The notes beneath the pieces were generated by a model. It worked only from the letters and a program-made list of their open reading frames with translations, did no database searches and was not told where the DNA came from. Both the position numbers and the translations under genes were made by a program. Below, piece by piece: positions 1 to 9,900 of a DNA stretch of 43,296 nucleotides. Numbering within the stretch: position 1 is the first letter of the stretch; each line of letters opens with the position of its first letter. The DNA comes from Zelonia costaricensis (taxonomy: Eukaryota > Euglenozoa > Kinetoplastea > Trypanosomatida > Trypanosomatidae), in assembly GCA_030849075.1 (NCBI GenBank), contig JASAOO010003335.1:1-43296 (forward strand), written 5' to 3'.

Positions 1-898
1 TGAGAACGACGGCCTTCGAACTATGCTGCCAAACCGGCACTGACACAGTGTGTGTGGGAAATGTCCATGATGACGCACTACGCCGACCCCCGCAGCAGGC
101 ACTCGTTACCAGCGCTGCGAGAGCTGCTGCATCGCGCGTGGCAGAGGTGTGAACTCTCACGCATCACGGAATGTGTGTGTGCGTGCGTGTGTGTGAGGGC
201 AAAGAAGGAGGTAGGATTTTAAAAAAGGTAGTGAAGCTTCGTCTTGAACTCCATCCGCCACGTAACCGAGCACCCGCCAGAAGGGGCCACCTTGTTGTGT
301 AGAAGTGCCGAGAGCGTCAGAGGTCACACGCTTGTGCCCATGACAACACTGCATTCTCACATTTGCTCGTTGGTCTGGACAGCCCTGCGTCAACACCAAA
401 CGCGGCACCTGCCGCAACCGCGTCGGCCAAGTCCTGGCGCGGCTTCACGCCTACGCGCGTGCCACCCATCAAACTCGTCATAACGGCATTGAAGAAAACA
501 GAGAGACAGAGTTGCGCGGGCTACGTTTCTACACCGCATCAGGCTTTGTTCGCTTCGGCTTCCTCATTCACCCTCGCGTGTGCCGCCCGTGGCGGGCGTG
601 CACGTCAGACAAGGTATAGGACCTGCAAGCCACAAGAGCAAAGGGCGGAGTCGTCGTGCGAGACGAGGTGGAGGAAGAGAGAGGACCTCCGCAACAAGCG
701 GGCGACCGGCGATCTGTCTACCACTCCCTTCTCCGCTCTTCGCCGCACCGCCTCTCGAACACCCGCTGGCGTGCAAAGTGAAGAGGACGTACGCGTCATA
801 CGCGTCCGGCAGGTACAACAAACGCAAGAGAAAAGAAGGAAAAGGGGCAAAACGGAAGCGGCGCGTTGCAGTGCCTCGTGCACCCGCATACAGCCAGA

Positions 899-914
899 CA
901 CACACACACACACA
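899..914. repeat. (CA)8 microsatellite
   Basis: Eight uninterrupted CA units on the + strand. Such runs are common in trypanosomatid UTRs. Confidence 0.9.
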
Positions 915-967
915 TAGAGCCGCTTTCTTACGCGCTTGGAGGTCAGAAACAGCAAAGAACGCACGCG

Positions 968-1011
968 CTAGGGGAGAGGAGAACGGGAGAAGGGGGGGAG
1001 AGAAGGTGAGG
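968..1011 (-). promoter_or_regulatory. Candidate trans-splice acceptor for a downstream gene
   Basis: On the minus strand a ~40-nt C/T tract (1011-971) runs with only one G into CTAG; the first AG is at 969-968. This is a near-ideal spliced-leader acceptor. It sits about 330 nt after the kelch stop codon, so it could direct polyadenylation of that mRNA and splicing of the next one, whose coding region is not in the window. Confidence 0.5.
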
Positions 1012-1296
1012 CTGATTCACTAGCTGATGGGGAAGGGGAGGGGAGGGGGCGCGACTGGGAGTAAGTGCTTGACACACGCGCGCTGCAGAGCGGCGAGGCG
1101 GTTCCAGCGACATGGAGAAAAAAGAGGGGGAAAAAACAAGCGGTAATCGAAAAGAGAGAAGCAACGCAACGCGGTTCAACGTTCAGGCGGGGTTCACCTC
1201 GCCTCCACGACCCCCCCTCTCCCCCTCCTCCCGCTCGGTGACTCGGCACAGTTGGGTTGTGCCCCGCGGCATCGCGTCTTCGGAGCGGCGCTCTTG

Positions 1297-3936
1297 TCAC
1301 TCGAGCAGGACGCGCAGCGGCCCGCACAGCTCGTACGGATCCTGCTTGGACTTGTCGGCGTTGCAGCCGCCAACCACGTAAAGGTAGTCGTTGTACACGT
1401 GCAGCGTGACGCCGACGACGCGGTTCGGCACGGCGCCGACAAAGAGAAGCACCTCGTGGCACCGCACGCGCCGCGTACCAAACGGAAACTGCTGTCCCGC
1501 GCTGATGCTGTGCGAGCCGCGGCCGCTCTTGTGTACCGGCTCGAAGTCCATCAGGTAGAGCTTCACCTCCTGACTCGGCTGCGACACCTGCCCGAGCACC
1601 ACGACGCGGTTGCCACGACCCGCCATCGCGACCGCCACATCGCCCATCTCGCTTGGCAGCGCGCCAACCACGCGCAGAGCGGATGAGGCGGGCGCGCCGT
1701 TTGCGGGTGCCGTCGAGGCCTCGAAGTGGGCCGGGAGCCACGGGGAGTCCGCGGAGTCGCCGCCGCCCTCCGCCCTGGCCGCGTCCTCGCCGTCGTCGCT
1801 GCTGACGGAGCACCACTTCTCCTCGGCCGACTTCGCCGACTCCGCCTCCGGCGCAGCAGCCCCCGTGTGGCGCCACACCTTCGCCGCACGCTGCCACGCC
1901 TCCGGGGCGAGCGTCAGCACGGCGTGCTCGGCCGCGGCGTTCTCAACGCCGCGCCCCCCAACCAGCACCACCGTCCCGTCCTCCAGCACCGCGGTACGGT
2001 GGAAGGCGCGCGGAGCGGGCAGCTGGCCAAACGCAAACGCAGCGGGGGCCGCGGCGCGCGCGCGCTGCTCGGACGCGTCCGCGGGCGCGGCGGCAGTGGC
2101 GGCAGCCGCGTCGCCCACTGGTGCCGTCGCCGTCCCCGCAGCTGCAGCAGCGGTGCTCGAGGCAGCCGCGGCGGCGCTGGTCCGCAGCGCGTCGTCTGCA
2201 GTGCCACCAGTAGCGGATGCGCTGTCCGCGTCGCGCCAAACCACCGCGTAGCACTCCGCGCGGCAGCGGTACTCGACGTCCAGTCCGCCGGTGACGAGCA
2301 TGAAGCCGCCGCGGGGCGCGGGCTGACTCGGCGTCGCTGCGGTGGTGCCGGTGATGGTGCGCCACGGCACGTACACGGCGTCGTGGAAGGCGAGCATGGG
2401 CAGCTCGTACGGGGGCAGGTCGTGCCGGTCCCACTGCATCGCCGTCCCAGGCGCGCACGCTGCGGCGCTGCGCCACACACTCCACAGCTCCGTCGTCGGG
2501 GGCTGGTAGCAGCCGCTCGAGAGCCCACCGAAGAGGACGACACGCGCCGCCATGCAGGGCGGCATCGTAGGCGCCGCGGGGGCCGAGGCGGCGGGCGAGG
2601 GCAGCTCCACCGGGATGCACGTCATCGTGGAGCCGTAACGCGCCAGCGGTCGCACGAGCGCGTGGGGGCCCTCCCGAAACGGCGCCGGCTGCGTCGTCTG
2701 CATCACGTGCGGTCCTGACAGCTGCAGGATAGACAGCGACTTGGTCGTGTACGCCGAATCGGCGTACGGCAAGAAGGCACGGGCTTGCGGGTTGAAGCTC
2801 TGCTTGCACCACCGCGTCGACCCACCGAAGATGTATAGCGACGGCGCCCACGTCCCGTCCTGGAAGGATGGCACGACCGCCGCGGCGTGGTAGTGCACGT
2901 GCAGGTCACCGTAGTCGCTGCTTGTCACGTGGCGCAGACGGAGGGCGCGGCCGGCGTCGTCCTCGGCCAGCGGCAGCCAGTGCCACGAGCACTCGGCGTG
3001 GAGCAGGCGCCGGCACACCGTGAACCATCGCTGGCACTCCTCGGCGGAGCCGTAGCGCACCCAGAAGCGGTCGCCGTTGCTCGTCGTGAAGAGCAGCCAC
3101 ACCGACTGCACCGTGAGCGGCGACGGGTCCACCGCCTCCACGACGTACCGCTGCCGCTCCTTTTTGGACGTCGCGGACGACCGGATGACGAGGTGGCGCC
3201 CCTCACGCAATTCCATGTAGCGCGACTTCCACGTGCCCCGCCACGCCGTCTCCTTCTCCACCATCGACGAGAGCAGCACGACTTCGCTGAGCGCCGGCGT
3301 TGCCCCGGCGTTCATGGCGGCCGCAATGGCGGCGGCGGTGAGCGTCGGCGCGGAGGCGCTCGCGCCGGTCGCGTTCGGCGAGGCATCGGCTGAGTCCCCC
3401 TGCGTGCTGTCCTCGCGGGCGTCAGGAGAGGCGCCGCGTCCCTTGCGGTTGGTCGACGACAGCCCCCCCGCAGCGGGGTGCGCAGCAGCGTTGACGTGAC
3501 TGCGGCCGATGCCGTCGCTCTCGAAGTGTGCACCCGCCACAGCCCCCGCGCCGGACGAGGGGGCGACGCCGTCGGCGATGCTGGAGGTCTCGCTCGGCAC
3601 GGCCGAGGTGCTGTTGGAGGAGACAAGCACGGTGAGCAAGGCGTGCAGCCAGCTGTCGTAGATCTCGCGGGTGGCGGCGCGCAGGGCCCACGAGCCGCCC
3701 TCGAGCAGCCACACGGTGAAGCAGAAGCCCTTCGACGTGTCCGCTTTGCTGCTTTCCCGCCATGGGTCGAAGGAGATGATGGTGCCGAACTTGCGCTCCG
3801 CCCCGTGCTGCTCGAGCCGGTAGCTGAGCCGGGTACCGTCCAGGATGAAGTACCGGTGCTCGTACACGAAGCGCCAGTCCATCTTCTTGTCCAGCCACGA
3901 GGCCAGGAAGACACGCGGCGCCGGCGTCGTCGTCAT
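1297..3936 (-). CDS. PH-domain and kelch-repeat protein
   Basis: An 879-residue protein. Residues ~8-105 and ~215-320 look like two pleckstrin-homology domains: each has beta-strand-like segments ending in an amphipathic helix with a conserved Trp (YDSWLHALL and CQRWFTVCRRLL). From ~364 to the C-terminus, kelch-type blades follow, with LYIFGGS, VVLFGGL, MLVTGGL, VVLVGGRG and a last blade LYVVGGC near residue 850. Ala-rich, acidic low-complexity linkers separate the blades. PH domains usually bind phosphoinositides or proteins, and kelch propellers are protein-binding scaffolds, so a membrane-linked adaptor is inferred; there is no catalytic motif. The start is the first ATG in a frame that is open further upstream, and it lies ~200 nt after a good splice-acceptor signal. 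It is the last complete gene of the unit in the window. Confidence 0.85.
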   Translation of the reverse strand: MTTTPAPRVFLASWLDKKMDWRFVYEHRYFILDGTRLSYRLEQHGAERKFGTIISFDPWRESSKADTSKGFCFTVWLLEGGSWALRAATREIYDSWLHALLTVLVSSNSTSAVPSETSSIADGVAPSSGAGAVAGAHFESDGIGRSHVNAAAHPAAGGLSSTNRKGRGASPDAREDSTQGDSADASPNATGASASAPTLTAAAIAAAMNAGATPALSEVVLLSSMVEKETAWRGTWKSRYMELREGRHLVIRSSATSKKERQRYVVEAVDPSPLTVQSVWLLFTTSNGDRFWVRYGSAEECQRWFTVCRRLLHAECSWHWLPLAEDDAGRALRLRHVTSSDYGDLHVHYHAAAVVPSFQDGTWAPSLYIFGGSTRWCKQSFNPQARAFLPYADSAYTTKSLSILQLSGPHVMQTTQPAPFREGPHALVRPLARYGSTMTCIPVELPSPAASAPAAPTMPPCMAARVVLFGGLSSGCYQPPTTELWSVWRSAAACAPGTAMQWDRHDLPPYELPMLAFHDAVYVPWRTITGTTAATPSQPAPRGGFMLVTGGLDVEYRCRAECYAVVWRDADSASATGGTADDALRTSAAAAASSTAAAAAGTATAPVGDAAAATAAAPADASEQRARAAAPAAFAFGQLPAPRAFHRTAVLEDGTVVLVGGRGVENAAAEHAVLTLAPEAWQRAAKVWRHTGAAAPEAESAKSAEEKWCSVSSDDGEDAARAEGGGDSADSPWLPAHFEASTAPANGAPASSALRVVGALPSEMGDVAVAMAGRGNRVVVLGQVSQPSQEVKLYLMDFEPVHKSGRGSHSISAGQQFPFGTRRVRCHEVLLFVGAVPNRVVGVTLHVYNDYLYVVGGCNADKSKQDPYELCGPLRVLLE

Positions 3937-4941
3937 CCTGACACCGGTGTGCTTGGTCGTTTGCTGTTGCTGTCCAGGGTGGAGGGTGATACTACAGCCG
4001 GATGGATAAGCGAGGAGGGGGAGCGCAGCGCAAAGCTCGACGGTTGTTAGGGGGGAGGGAGGGGGGCTGGCGAGGGGCGGCGTGCGCGTCTGACGCAGTA
4101 GTGTCGGGGCTTCTCGACCACTCAGCGCGCACGGGACTTGAAGAGAAGGAGAAACAAGAACGGCAAACGCAGGAGCCTGCTGGTGAGAGAGAACCTCCAC
4201 AAGGGAGAGAGGAAGCGCTGTTGGGGGAAGGGGGTGGGTGGGCGACGGCTCTTTTTGGGGAGTTTCTGTCCGTGCGAGTGCGTGGTTGTGCGTGGGTGGG
4301 TTCGTGTGCTTTACAGAATTCGAAAATCACGCCGGGTGCACGGTCGGGGAAAGAGAAGCCCTGTAAAGCAGGGGCAGTGGATATAGAGAGAGAGCGAGAC
4401 GTAGAGAGAAGGTTGGAGGAGAGGGCACGAGCGTTGTGAGGGGGTTAGGGGGGGGGAGCTGTCAGACCACACGATACGGACGCGTGTCCTATGACGGGAG
4501 AAGAAGGGCGCAGAAATGCGTCCGCTTTGCAGAGGCACGTGCGCGTGCGTGGGCGCGTGTAGACCGGGCGGACAAACACACACGCAAAGGCCAAGTCAAG
4601 GCGTGAGGGGGGATGGAGGGAGGGGAGGGGGGAGGCGCGAGGACGGAGAGAAGAACGTGAGGGCGGAGCTGGGGGCGTGAACCATGATGGGACGCAGGGA
4701 CGCCGCCGCGTGCCTTGATGAAGGCCAACAACGGGTCCGCATGCGACATGTCTGGTTCTGCGACTGGTGAGGCACGTGTCGTCTGCATGTTCTGTTTGTT
4801 TTTTGTTTTGTTCTGAGTCGAGTTGTGTGGACACGAACCGCTGAAGCCGGTGGCGTTCGACATGCGGCGCGGTAGGAGCGGTGAGACGAGGCTGGACTTC
4901 ACAGTAGCCGCAACCTTGTCCACGGCCTGCGCTTCCGCCGG
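3937..4941. other. Intergenic region between DUF1796 and kelch genes
   Basis: No gene is seen. It should contain the 3' UTR of the DUF1796 gene, including an A-rich sense-strand run (+ strand T-rich at 4791-4815), and the 5' UTR of the PH-kelch gene with polypyrimidine tracts near 4160-4137 and 4072-4050. Confidence 0.6.
4137..4160 (-). promoter_or_regulatory. Candidate trans-splice acceptor, PH-kelch gene
   Basis: The minus strand reads a TTTCTCCTTCTCTT tract followed directly by CAAG, with the AG at 4138-4137. That gives a ~200-nt 5' leader and removes the upstream open part of the frame, supporting the ATG at 3936. Confidence 0.55.
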
Positions 4942-6264
4942 TCAGTCGGACAAGAGCTCGCGCAGCTTCACCCACGTCTCCTGTGCGCCACGGCGCTGAC
5001 GCAGCGCCGCGGCCTCCACGGCGGCCACCTCATCGCACCGCTGCAGGGCGTACTGCAGGAGCAGGTCGTCGACGTCCGCGTCCGTCCACGGCCGGGCTGT
5101 GTTGAAGCGAGTCGGCGGCACCGCGTGCCCGTCGGTGCAGCCGCAGTGGACGCACCGGCCGAGAGCGGCAGAGAAGGTCGACCCGAAGCCGGTGCAGGTG
5201 CCCCGCACCGCCGGCACGCCGTGGACGCGGCTCAGCTCCGTGTACGGAGTGAAGGGCGAGCCGCGAGTTTTCATGTACGCCGCGTACGACGGCAGTGTCG
5301 CGTCCAGTGAGCGCCACCTCGCCTCCTTGCTCATGGTGGTCAGAATGGTCTGATACCCGTCATGACACTCGTCCAGCAGCGACGGCGCCGCAACCGGAGC
5401 GCCGGCTTCGGTGGCGGTCGCGTCCGCTGTGCCTTGCCTCACCTCAACGGCTGCCGTCTCTCCGTGCTGCGGCTTCCGCGCACGCTTCAGGTTCCAAACA
5501 ACGCACGGGCTCTGGTGCGCCGCCGACTCCTGCGGCATCGCGCACAGTGGCCGCGTCGTGTCGGCTTGCTCGTGCACAATCAGAACGGTGCGGAAAGGCA
5601 GCCGCCCCTGCGTGCGCTCGCGGACGAGTCGGTGGAACTGCGGCAGCATCTCCAGCTCCTGAGCGGGGTCCTCGGCGAGAACAGTGCGAACGAACGTCAC
5701 GGGCGGCACCAGCGACTCGGCATGCGTCGATGCGACGTGCGAAGCTGCGTCTGCGTCGCGGCCGCTGTGCGGGGAAAGCAGCACCTCCCAGGCATGCATG
5801 CGCCGCTGAAACTCCGCCTGCACCTCCGGCTGGTTGAGGTCGAAGTGGGTTAAGCACGCGTGCTGCCCGCGGAAGAGAAGCCACACGTGCACGGGGTCGG
5901 GCTGGAAGAGCCCGTCGCTGGGGGTGGAAGGGTCCGTCGTGCGAGAGGATGGGCCGACGGCTCGTTGCGGGAGGTAGCCATCGCACCGCCGCGGGTCGAA
6001 ACTGTAGTGCACCGCGGCACGATCGCCCGTGGAAGGGGACATGCCTGCCGAGCTGATAGCCGGCGGCGAGGCCGCCATCAGCGTGCGGGCCGCTCCAGAC
6101 GCAGCGGACGAGGAGAAGAAGCCGCGCGCCGTCAGCTCCACGATGCCGTCGAAGGTGCATCGAACCATGTCGAAGGGCAGCGCCTCCTCGGCGGGACGCA
6201 GCCCCAGCTTGCTCAGCATCAGCGACGGTCCGCACCAGCTACCCAGCGACACCCAGCGCCGCAT
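4942..6264 (-). CDS. DUF1796 family, putative papain-like cysteine peptidase
   Basis: A 440-residue protein. Its N-terminus (residues 5-30) has the pattern SLGSWC, then a Leu/Gly stretch, then LPFDMVRCTFDGIVEL. This matches the opening of the DUF1796 family, described as putative papain-like cysteine peptidases, with Cys11 as the likely nucleophile. Further family-like pieces are FRGQHACLTHFDLN with a following RRMHAWEVLL, and TFVRTVLAED with a later LIVHEQAD, as in the core that ends in a hydrophobic strand. The C-terminal third holds a small Cys cluster (CVHCGC). No signal peptide or membrane segment is seen. The start is the only in-frame ATG near the 5' end; upstream the frame has only GTG. 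Peptidase activity is a family-level guess and the substrate is unknown. Confidence 0.7.
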   Translation of the reverse strand: MRRWVSLGSWCGPSLMLSKLGLRPAEEALPFDMVRCTFDGIVELTARGFFSSSAASGAARTLMAASPPAISSAGMSPSTGDRAAVHYSFDPRRCDGYLPQRAVGPSSRTTDPSTPSDGLFQPDPVHVWLLFRGQHACLTHFDLNQPEVQAEFQRRMHAWEVLLSPHSGRDADAASHVASTHAESLVPPVTFVRTVLAEDPAQELEMLPQFHRLVRERTQGRLPFRTVLIVHEQADTTRPLCAMPQESAAHQSPCVVWNLKRARKPQHGETAAVEVRQGTADATATEAGAPVAAPSLLDECHDGYQTILTTMSKEARWRSLDATLPSYAAYMKTRGSPFTPYTELSRVHGVPAVRGTCTGFGSTFSAALGRCVHCGCTDGHAVPPTRFNTARPWTDADVDDLLLQYALQRCDEVAAVEAAALRQRRGAQETWVKLRELLSD

Positions 6265-6994
6265 CACGTGTGTGTCTGTGTGTCTGTGTCCGCGAGGGAA
6301 AGCAACCCGCACTGTGCTGTGTGTTCAGAATGTCCAGAGCAGTGCCAATACGGAGATGGAACGGTGGTGCCGAGAGAGAGAGGGGTGTACTTTGACAACA
6401 CGCACGCGAGTGCTCAGGAAAGGCATTCGCGCAGCTCCACGCGCTCTCCGCTCGCGGCTTTCCTTTTATAATCTGGCCCTAAACGTCCCTGTTGCACATC
6501 GGCGTCTGGCTCCCTAAAGGGGAGCACGTGGAAGAGCAGCAGGGGACTGCCCCCCCCTTTACCACATAAACGCGTAAGCGCACGCGTGTGTGTGGCGGTT
6601 CGCGTGTGTAGGTGTCAACACAGTTTTGCTTGTGCTTTACTTCGAGCGCGCTGCGCGTCTCCTCTTTTCTTTTTTTTCCTTCTTCTCCCCGGCTCCCCAG
6701 GGTGCGACGTACGCGTGCGCCCCCCCCCCCCGCCTCTCGCTCTCCTCCCTCCCTCCCGCCTGCTTAAACCCGCAAGACGTTCGCACGTGCGGCTGACCCC
6801 GGGTCACTTCCCTCTTTTTTTATTTTTCTTCATCATTGTTTAGCAGCAGGTGAAGCAACGGTGCGCGGTCCCGCTCCACTTGCGCATTGCGCGCGTCGAC
6901 TCAGCTCCTCGAGGCTGCGCGGACGTCGTCTCTGGCGACCAAGGTTCGTGCGCCGTCGGAAAGGGAGGGAGGGGAAGCGATGGTAGCGGGCTTG
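6265..6994. other. Intergenic region between eIF2 kinase and DUF1796 genes
   Basis: No gene is seen. Unusually, long pyrimidine runs lie on the + strand (6658-6698, 6720-6760, 6808-6831), so the sense strand is purine-rich here. This includes a 12-base C run at 6720-6731. Confidence 0.6.
6317..6386 (-). promoter_or_regulatory. Candidate trans-splice acceptor, DUF1796 gene
   Basis: The minus strand has a CCCCTCTCTCTCTC tract (6386-6370), then no AG until ACACAG at 6318-6317, about 50 nt before the ATG. The tract-to-AG distance is on the long side. Confidence 0.35.
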
Positions 6995-9900
6995 TCACTC
7001 GTACTGGTCTCGCACCTCCGCACGTAGCGCGGCGGTGAGGTGGGTGGTGAGGGCATCGTGCACCGCCTTCAGCGTCATGCGTCGCTCTGGCTGTGCCATG
7101 GTGAGGCGACGCACCAGCTTCAGCTCCGGGTAGCGGGCCATCAGAACCCCGTCGTGGTACACCCCGTCGCGCACTTCGCGCAGCACCGTCAGCCGCTCCG
7201 CGATAGTCGTGGGCTGCAGGTACATCTCGGCGAGCACCACACCAAGCGAGAAAGTGTCTGAGGCCGCCGTACACCGACTGCCCTTCAGTTGCTCCGGGCT
7301 GGCATACAGCGGGGAGCCCACACCAACCGTGTTGGACGCGTTCATCGACACGAACCCGTCGAGGCCGAGGTCCTGCTGATACATGAGCTTGGCGAGGCCG
7401 AAATCACCGAGGCGCACCTGCACGAGCCGGTGCCGCAGCCACCCCACAAGACGGCGTAGAAAGCGCTGACCCGCGCGAGTCTGCGTCGGCGAGTTCGCCG
7501 TCTTCCCGTTCTGTGCCGTGGTCGCTGCCGGCGGGGACGCCCACGACGCGAGCGCCCGCGGGGGAGGCGGGCGTCGCTGCAGGCGCTGCTCCAGCATCTC
7601 GGCCGCCGTGTGGTGTGCCGCGTGCAGCACCAGGTCCAGTGCCGCTCGCTCGCCATCCCAGGCTGGCAGGTTGTCCAGGGAAGCTCCGGCAAGCGCACCA
7701 GCCGTCGCGACGACCGGTGGAAGGTGGCGCGGCTGCGCTGCCGCCGCAACCGCCGCTGCTCCTGCGGCGAGTGTGCCAGGCGACGCACAGTGGTGCGGCG
7801 GCGGGCAGGCGCCGGGGTTGTGCCGACACAGCGTGAGGACACCAGCCTGCCCACCCAACCCGCACGCCGCAGGGGACGCCGGGGAGTCGCGACTTGCCTC
7901 CACGTCGGCGTCGCTAATTTCGTCGCTGCTGCTGATGCCGCTCCTCTCACTGCCGCCGCTGTTGCTCGAGCTCGAAGAAGAGGAGGAGGAGCGGGCATGG
8001 CGCGCCGCGTCGTCGTACTGGCAGCGGTAGTCCATGAACACGTTGGTCGGCTTCAGATCGCGGTGCAGGATACCGCGCTGGTGGAGGTAGCGCAGCCCAG
8101 CGATGATCTGGAGGAGGATAATCATGTTCTCAACACGGTCAATGGCCTTGCGCGAGGCGAGGTACTGAGCCAGCGTCACCTGGCACAGCTCCATCTGCAG
8201 AAACACAACACGCGACCCGATAACGGTGCTGCTGCGGCGATCGCCGCGATCGGACTCAGCGCGGCGCGGCCGCGGGCTCGTCCCTTCGCCTTCGCTGCTC
8301 GTACTTGCACCATCGTCGCTGTCGGGGTCCGCGTCGCTATTCCACAAGGCAGCACCCCAGCGAGAGGCGACCTCGTGCCGACCACCGCCACCCCCAACAC
8401 CGGCGGCGGCGAGTTCGTCCTCGTCCACACCGGCGGAGAGCCACGCGCTGCCCTTCCTGTGCTCCGACGAAGCCGACGAGGCCGTCGTGGACGAACACGA
8501 CGTCGGCGACGGACTTCCAGCCCGTCCGTTGCCCGGCGGCATCGACGCACGCGTGGTGCCCCCGGCGCTGGGTGCGCGCGGCGCGCTCGGCGGCGCCGTC
8601 GAGACCGCGCCCCCGTCCGGTGCTCCCTCGCCCTCCCCCGTCCCGTTGTCGGACTCCGTCGCCGTCTCGCTGGCACACTCGTCCACGAGCGCGGTGCTCC
8701 ACGTGTTGCCGCGCAGCTGCGGCCGCGCACGGCCCCGCTGGGTCACCTTGGGCGTTGCCGACTCGCTCGTGGAGTCGCTTCCGATCAGCACCATGCTGGA
8801 GTGGCTTGGCAGCATGAGATGGTGCCACCCACCCGGGGCACTGCGGAGGCCTTTGGCGGCTTCGGTCAACTCCTTCGCAGAGGCCTTGCGGGACCGCCAC
8901 TGACCGCGACGCCGCAGGGCCCCGGCCGGCGACGGGGAGGCCGGCGACGACGCCGACGAGTCGATGCGGCCGCGACCCGGCGGCACGTTCGCCTCGTACG
9001 CGTGGCACACCCCGATGAATGCGAGCTGCTGGGCGCGGGTGGCCGAGATGACTTCGGACCAGCAGGCGTGGTAGCGCACCACGTGGCGGTTGTCCAGCAT
9101 CGCGTGCACCCGCATCTCCTGCAAGATGTCCCGCTCGCTTTCGTAGTCGCGCGCGATGAGCACCTTCACCGCGTACAAGACACCCGTCACGCGGTGCCGC
9201 GCGAGGAGGGCCGCTCCGCCAACCCCGCGACCCAACAGCGCCAGCGGCTCGAAATTCTCATCGAAGAAGCTGGAGGCTGGCACGAAGCGGTGCGGCGGCG
9301 GGCTGATGCGGTGCGTGACGCTGCTGCCGCTGCCACCCAAGAAGGACGACGCGGACGAGTTCGTGTGCGGCAGCCGGTGCGTCTCCGCCTTGGCCGCGGC
9401 GGCAGCAGCACTCCCTAGCGGCTGGTCGCGCTCCGCAGACCCGGAGGGGGCCGTGGAAGACCGCTTGCCCTGACGCCTAGCCCCTCTGCCACCACTGCCA
9501 GACCGGCGTGCGCCGCGCCGCCTCTCACACAGGACCCGCGAGCCGAGCACATCGTAGGCCGACAGGGGCCGCAGCACCTGCGGGGACTGCGCCGACAGCG
9601 CGGCAGTGTCCGGAGTTGTGGTGCCGATACGAAGGAGGAAGCCGCGCACCATCGACAGTCCCCCGGCGAAGGTCAGAGCGGGCAGCTGACCGGGAGGGGG
9701 CGCCGCTGTGGCGCCACCAGTGCCGCAGCAGGCGGGCCCGGTCGACTCAACCGCACGCAGCGTGCGAGCATCTCGTGGAAGCCACGGCACGCGGCGCATC
9801 TCGAGCGGGCACGACGCGGCGTCGCGCCGCTGCCCGGCGCTCCCCTTCACCGGCGATGGCAGCACGATCCAAAACGCTTCGAGCAGCGGCACCGGCAACT

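Larger units (their letters stand above)
1..1296. other. Intergenic region after the kelch gene
   Basis: No convincing gene is seen here. The stretch holds the presumed 3' UTR of the PH-kelch gene, a CA dinucleotide run near 899-914, and several polypyrimidine tracts on the minus strand (around 1010-971, 860-830 and 690-655). Short open frames on both strands are low-complexity and rich in Arg, Ser and Cys, with no recognisable domain. The next gene of the unit probably starts beyond the left edge. Confidence 0.6.
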
